Assembly (NCBI GenBank): GCA_002779455.1
Contig: PEWM01000239.1
Coordinates: 1-7,195 of the forward strand
Direction of reading: 5' to 3'
Length of the DNA stretch: 7,195 nucleotides
From: Deltaproteobacteria bacterium CG07_land_8_20_14_0_80_60_11
GTDB lineage: Bacteria > Desulfobacterota > Desulfobaccia > Desulfobaccales > 0-14-0-80-60-11
The translations under genes were made by a program, and so were the position numbers. Within the stretch, counting starts at the first letter, position 1. Each line of letters starts with the position of its first letter. Shown in pieces: positions 4,910 to 7,195 of the stretch. The notes below the pieces were generated by a model. The model ran no database searches and had not been told where the DNA came from. It saw nothing but the letters and a program-made list of their open reading frames with translations.

Positions 4910-6775
4910 ATGAATAACCGTTTGAGCCCATTTTATAAGAATATCGCCCTGTGGCTGCTCATTACCCTGGTAATGATCTTCCTGTTCAATTACTTCAACA
5001 GCGTGGAACATGCCCGCGGCAAGGCCACCATCAATTACAGCAAATTCATTGAGCTGGTAAAAGCTGATAAAGTCCAAAAGGTCACGCTGCAGGGCGATGA
5101 AATCACCGGCGAAATGGAAGAAGGCAAGGCCTTCAAGAGTTACGCCCCCACCGACCCGGACCTGATCAAGCTCCTCCAGACTAAGAAGGTGGAAATCACC
5201 GCCAAGCCCAAGGATGATTCTCCCTGGTACACCACCCTGCTGGTCTCCTGGCTGCCCATGCTGGTCCTGGTAGGCGTCTGGATCTTCTTTATGCGCCAGA
5301 TGCAGTCCGGCGGCGGTAAAGCGATGTCCTTCGGCAAAAGCCGGGCCCGGCTCATGACGGAATCCACTGTCAAGATCACTTTCAGTGATGTGGCCGGCAT
5401 CGAGGAAGCCAAGGAAGAGGTGTCGGAAATAATCGATTTCCTCAAAGATCCTAAGAAGTTCACCCGGCTGGGAGGCCGCATCCCCAAAGGGGTTCTCCTG
5501 GTGGGCGCCCCGGGTACCGGTAAAACCCTCCTGGCCCGCGCCATCGCCGGCGAAGCGGCGGTTCCTTTCTTCAGTATCAGCGGGTCCGATTTCGTGGAGA
5601 TGTTTGTGGGCGTGGGGGCCGCCCGGGTGCGGGACCTGTTTATCCAGGGCAAGAAAAGCGCCCCATGTATCATCTTCATCGATGAAATTGACGCCGTGGG
5701 CCGTCACCGCGGCGCCGGTTTAGGCGGCGGCCACGATGAGCGGGAACAGACCTTAAACCAACTCCTGGTGGAAATGGACGGCTTTGAGGCCAATGAAGGG
5801 GTTATCCTCATCGCCGCCACCAACCGCCCGGACGTCCTGGACCCGGCCTTGCTACGGCCCGGCCGCTTCGACCGTCAGGTGGTGGTCCCCATCCCCGACC
5901 TCAAGGGGCGGGAAGCCATCCTCAAGGTCCATACCCGCCGCACTCCCCTGGCCGACTCCGTGGACCTTTCCATCCTGGCCCGGGGCACTCCCGGATTTTC
6001 CGGCGCCGACCTGGAAAACCTGGCCAACGAAGCCGCCCTGTTTGCGGCCCGCCGCGGCAGTGACGCCCTCACCATGCCCGACTTCGAGGAGGCCAAAGAC
6101 AAGGTTCTCATGGGCACGGAACGCCGCAGCCTCATTTTGACTGAGCGGGAACGCCTGAACACCGCCTATCACGAGGCCGGTCATACCCTGGTGGCCAAGT
6201 GCATCCCGGGCGCCGACCCCATCCACAAGGTCACCATTATTCCCCGGGGCCGGTCCTTGGGCCTCACCCAGCAACTGCCCCTGGATGAACGGCACACCTA
6301 CCCCAAGGAGTATCTCGTCGATACCCTGACGGTGTTATTGGGAGGCCGGGCCGCCGAGGAACTGATTTTTAAGCATTTCACCACCGGCGCCGGCAACGAC
6401 CTCGAACGGGCCACCGACCTGGCCCGCAAAATGGTGTGCAATTGGGGCATGAGCGATGAATTGGGCCCCGTTACCTTCGGGAAAAAGGACGAACACATCT
6501 TTCTGGGCCGCGAGATCTCCCAGGCCAAAGATTTCAGTGATGAGACCGCCCGGGTCATCGACCACGCCATCAAGAACCTGGTCTTCAACGCCCACAATCA
6601 AGCCCGGAACCTGCTCACCGCCCATCGGGCCCAACTGGAAGCCCTGGCCCAGGCCCTCCTGGACCAGGAGACCCTGGACAGCGCCGAAATCGACCGGATA
6701 TTGAACTCTTTCCAGGATCCCGAAGAACCCGCGGAAATTTCGGCCCCACTACCACTCGGCCTTCAACAGGCCTAG
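4910..6775 (+). CDS. ftsH: ATP-dependent zinc metalloprotease FtsH
   Basis: FtsH is a hexameric inner-membrane protease that unfolds and degrades misfolded membrane proteins and selected soluble regulators. The 621-residue protein has the family's usual order: first membrane helix (about 12-29), extracytoplasmic domain (30-108), second membrane helix (about 111-128), AAA+ module and protease domain. Visible motifs are Walker A GAPGTGKT (199-206), pore loop FVG (232-234), Walker B IIFIDE (254-259), arginine fingers R316 and R319 in the second region of homology, zinc site HEAGH (421-425), and third zinc ligand D497 in GAGND. All key residues are present. I chose the ATG at 4910 with AAGGA just upstream; a TTG at 4889 would add 7 residues without a good ribosome site. 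folP follows after 2 bases, so they are likely one operon. Confidence 0.98.
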   Translation: MNNRLSPFYKNIALWLLITLVMIFLFNYFNSVEHARGKATINYSKFIELVKADKVQKVTLQGDEITGEMEEGKAFKSYAPTDPDLIKLLQTKKVEITAKPKDDSPWYTTLLVSWLPMLVLVGVWIFFMRQMQSGGGKAMSFGKSRARLMTESTVKITFSDVAGIEEAKEEVSEIIDFLKDPKKFTRLGGRIPKGVLLVGAPGTGKTLLARAIAGEAAVPFFSISGSDFVEMFVGVGAARVRDLFIQGKKSAPCIIFIDEIDAVGRHRGAGLGGGHDEREQTLNQLLVEMDGFEANEGVILIAATNRPDVLDPALLRPGRFDRQVVVPIPDLKGREAILKVHTRRTPLADSVDLSILARGTPGFSGADLENLANEAALFAARRGSDALTMPDFEEAKDKVLMGTERRSLILTERERLNTAYHEAGHTLVAKCIPGADPIHKVTIIPRGRSLGLTQQLPLDERHTYPKEYLVDTLTVLLGGRAAEELIFKHFTTGAGNDLERATDLARKMVCNWGMSDELGPVTFGKKDEHIFLGREISQAKDFSDETARVIDHAIKNLVFNAHNQARNLLTAHRAQLEALAQALLDQETLDSAEIDRILNSFQDPEEPAEISAPLPLGLQQA

Positions 6776-6777
6776 CC

Positions 6778-7195
6778 ATGTCGGGCCTGACTCACCCCTC
6801 CGGCCGGATGGAGATTTCGGAGCGCCGTCATATCTGGGCGGCGCTTCTGACTGCGCCTCGCCCTCTGGTCATGGGGGTGCTCAACGTCACCCCCGACTCC
6901 TTTGCCGACCACGGCCGCTTTTTCGACCCTGACGCCGCCCTGGCCCAGGCCCGGGCCCTGGTGGTGGCCGGCGCCGACATCCTGGACATCGGCGGTGAAT
7001 CCACCCGGCCGTTTGCCGAGCCCGTGCCCCTGGATGAGGAACTGCGCCGCGTCTTGCCGGTCATCCAAACTCTGGCCCCCGAAATCCATGTCCCCATCTC
7101 CATCGATACCTACAAGGCGAAGGTGGCCCGGGCCGCCCTGGAGGCCGGAGCTACCCTGATCAATGACATCAGCGCCCTCCGCTTCGACCCGGATA
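6778..7195 (+). CDS. folP: Dihydropteroate synthase, 5' part (cut by window edge)
   Basis: This enzyme joins 6-hydroxymethyl-7,8-dihydropterin diphosphate with p-aminobenzoate to make dihydropteroate in folate synthesis; it is the sulfonamide target. The first 139 residues are visible, roughly half of the usual 270-290. The TIM-barrel signature blocks are in order: MGVLNVTPDSF (32-42), GADILDIGGESTRP (65-78), PISIDTYKA (106-114) and GATLINDIS (124-132). The ATG at 6778 lies 2 bases after the ftsH stop with a weak AGG upstream. A second in-frame ATG at 6808 (M11) could also be used, since the first 20 residues precede the conserved core. The ftsH-folP order matches many proteobacteria, where glmM commonly follows. 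Confidence 0.96.
   Translation, partial: MSGLTHPSGRMEISERRHIWAALLTAPRPLVMGVLNVTPDSFADHGRFFDPDAALAQARALVVAGADILDIGGESTRPFAEPVPLDEELRRVLPVIQTLAPEIHVPISIDTYKAKVARAALEAGATLINDISALRFDPD

Noticed and set aside
4715..5707. 330-codon open frame on the minus strand
   Set aside because: It lies antisense to the N-terminal half of ftsH, whose motifs are all intact. Its residues (rich in H, G, Q, D) are typical of reverse-frame translation of GC-rich coding DNA.

Overview
The window most likely comes from a GC-rich bacterial chromosome. The best anchored part is the right-hand third, where ftsH (membrane AAA+ zinc protease) is followed after 2 bases by folP (dihydropteroate synthase, cut by the window edge). 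This ftsH-folP order is conserved in many proteobacteria. The sequence style is compatible with a deltaproteobacterial (Desulfobacterota-type) organism, but that assignment is inference and no marker here proves it.

Layout, left to right. (1) 1-2658 is phage-like and on the minus strand. In transcription order it holds a 57-residue helix-turn-helix gene, a probable small terminase subunit and a full-length large terminase subunit (TerL) with both ATPase and nuclease motifs. The gaps hold perfect or near-perfect palindromes, and a 7-bp tandem repeat lies immediately 3' of terL. No portal, capsid, tail or integrase gene is visible, so this may be the end of a prophage or a remnant. (2) 2659-3210 has no gene I can support and contains small palindromes. 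(3) 3211-4217 is a compact three-gene minus-strand operon: a DUF3467-family protein, a coiled-coil plus winged-helix-like protein, and a 68-residue protein of unknown function. It ends in a clear intrinsic terminator and is strikingly AT-rich compared with both flanks, which suggests horizontal acquisition. (4) 4224-4492 is a divergent AT-rich control region. It has a good sigma70-type promoter reading right, and a hairpin that on the minus strand looks like a terminator. (5) 4493-4678 is a second small excisionase/MerR-like helix-turn-helix gene, about half identical to the one at 2485-2658. (6) 4910-7195 is ftsH-folP, preceded by an extended -10 promoter.

How the genes work together: ftsH and folP are housekeeping genes, probably co-transcribed. 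The terminase pair would package phage DNA if the rest of a phage exists to the left of the window. The DUF3467 operon is the most obscure part; its tight spacing (10 and 11 bases or overlap) suggests its three proteins act together, but the function is unknown. I found no tRNA, rRNA, CRISPR array or recognisable transposase.
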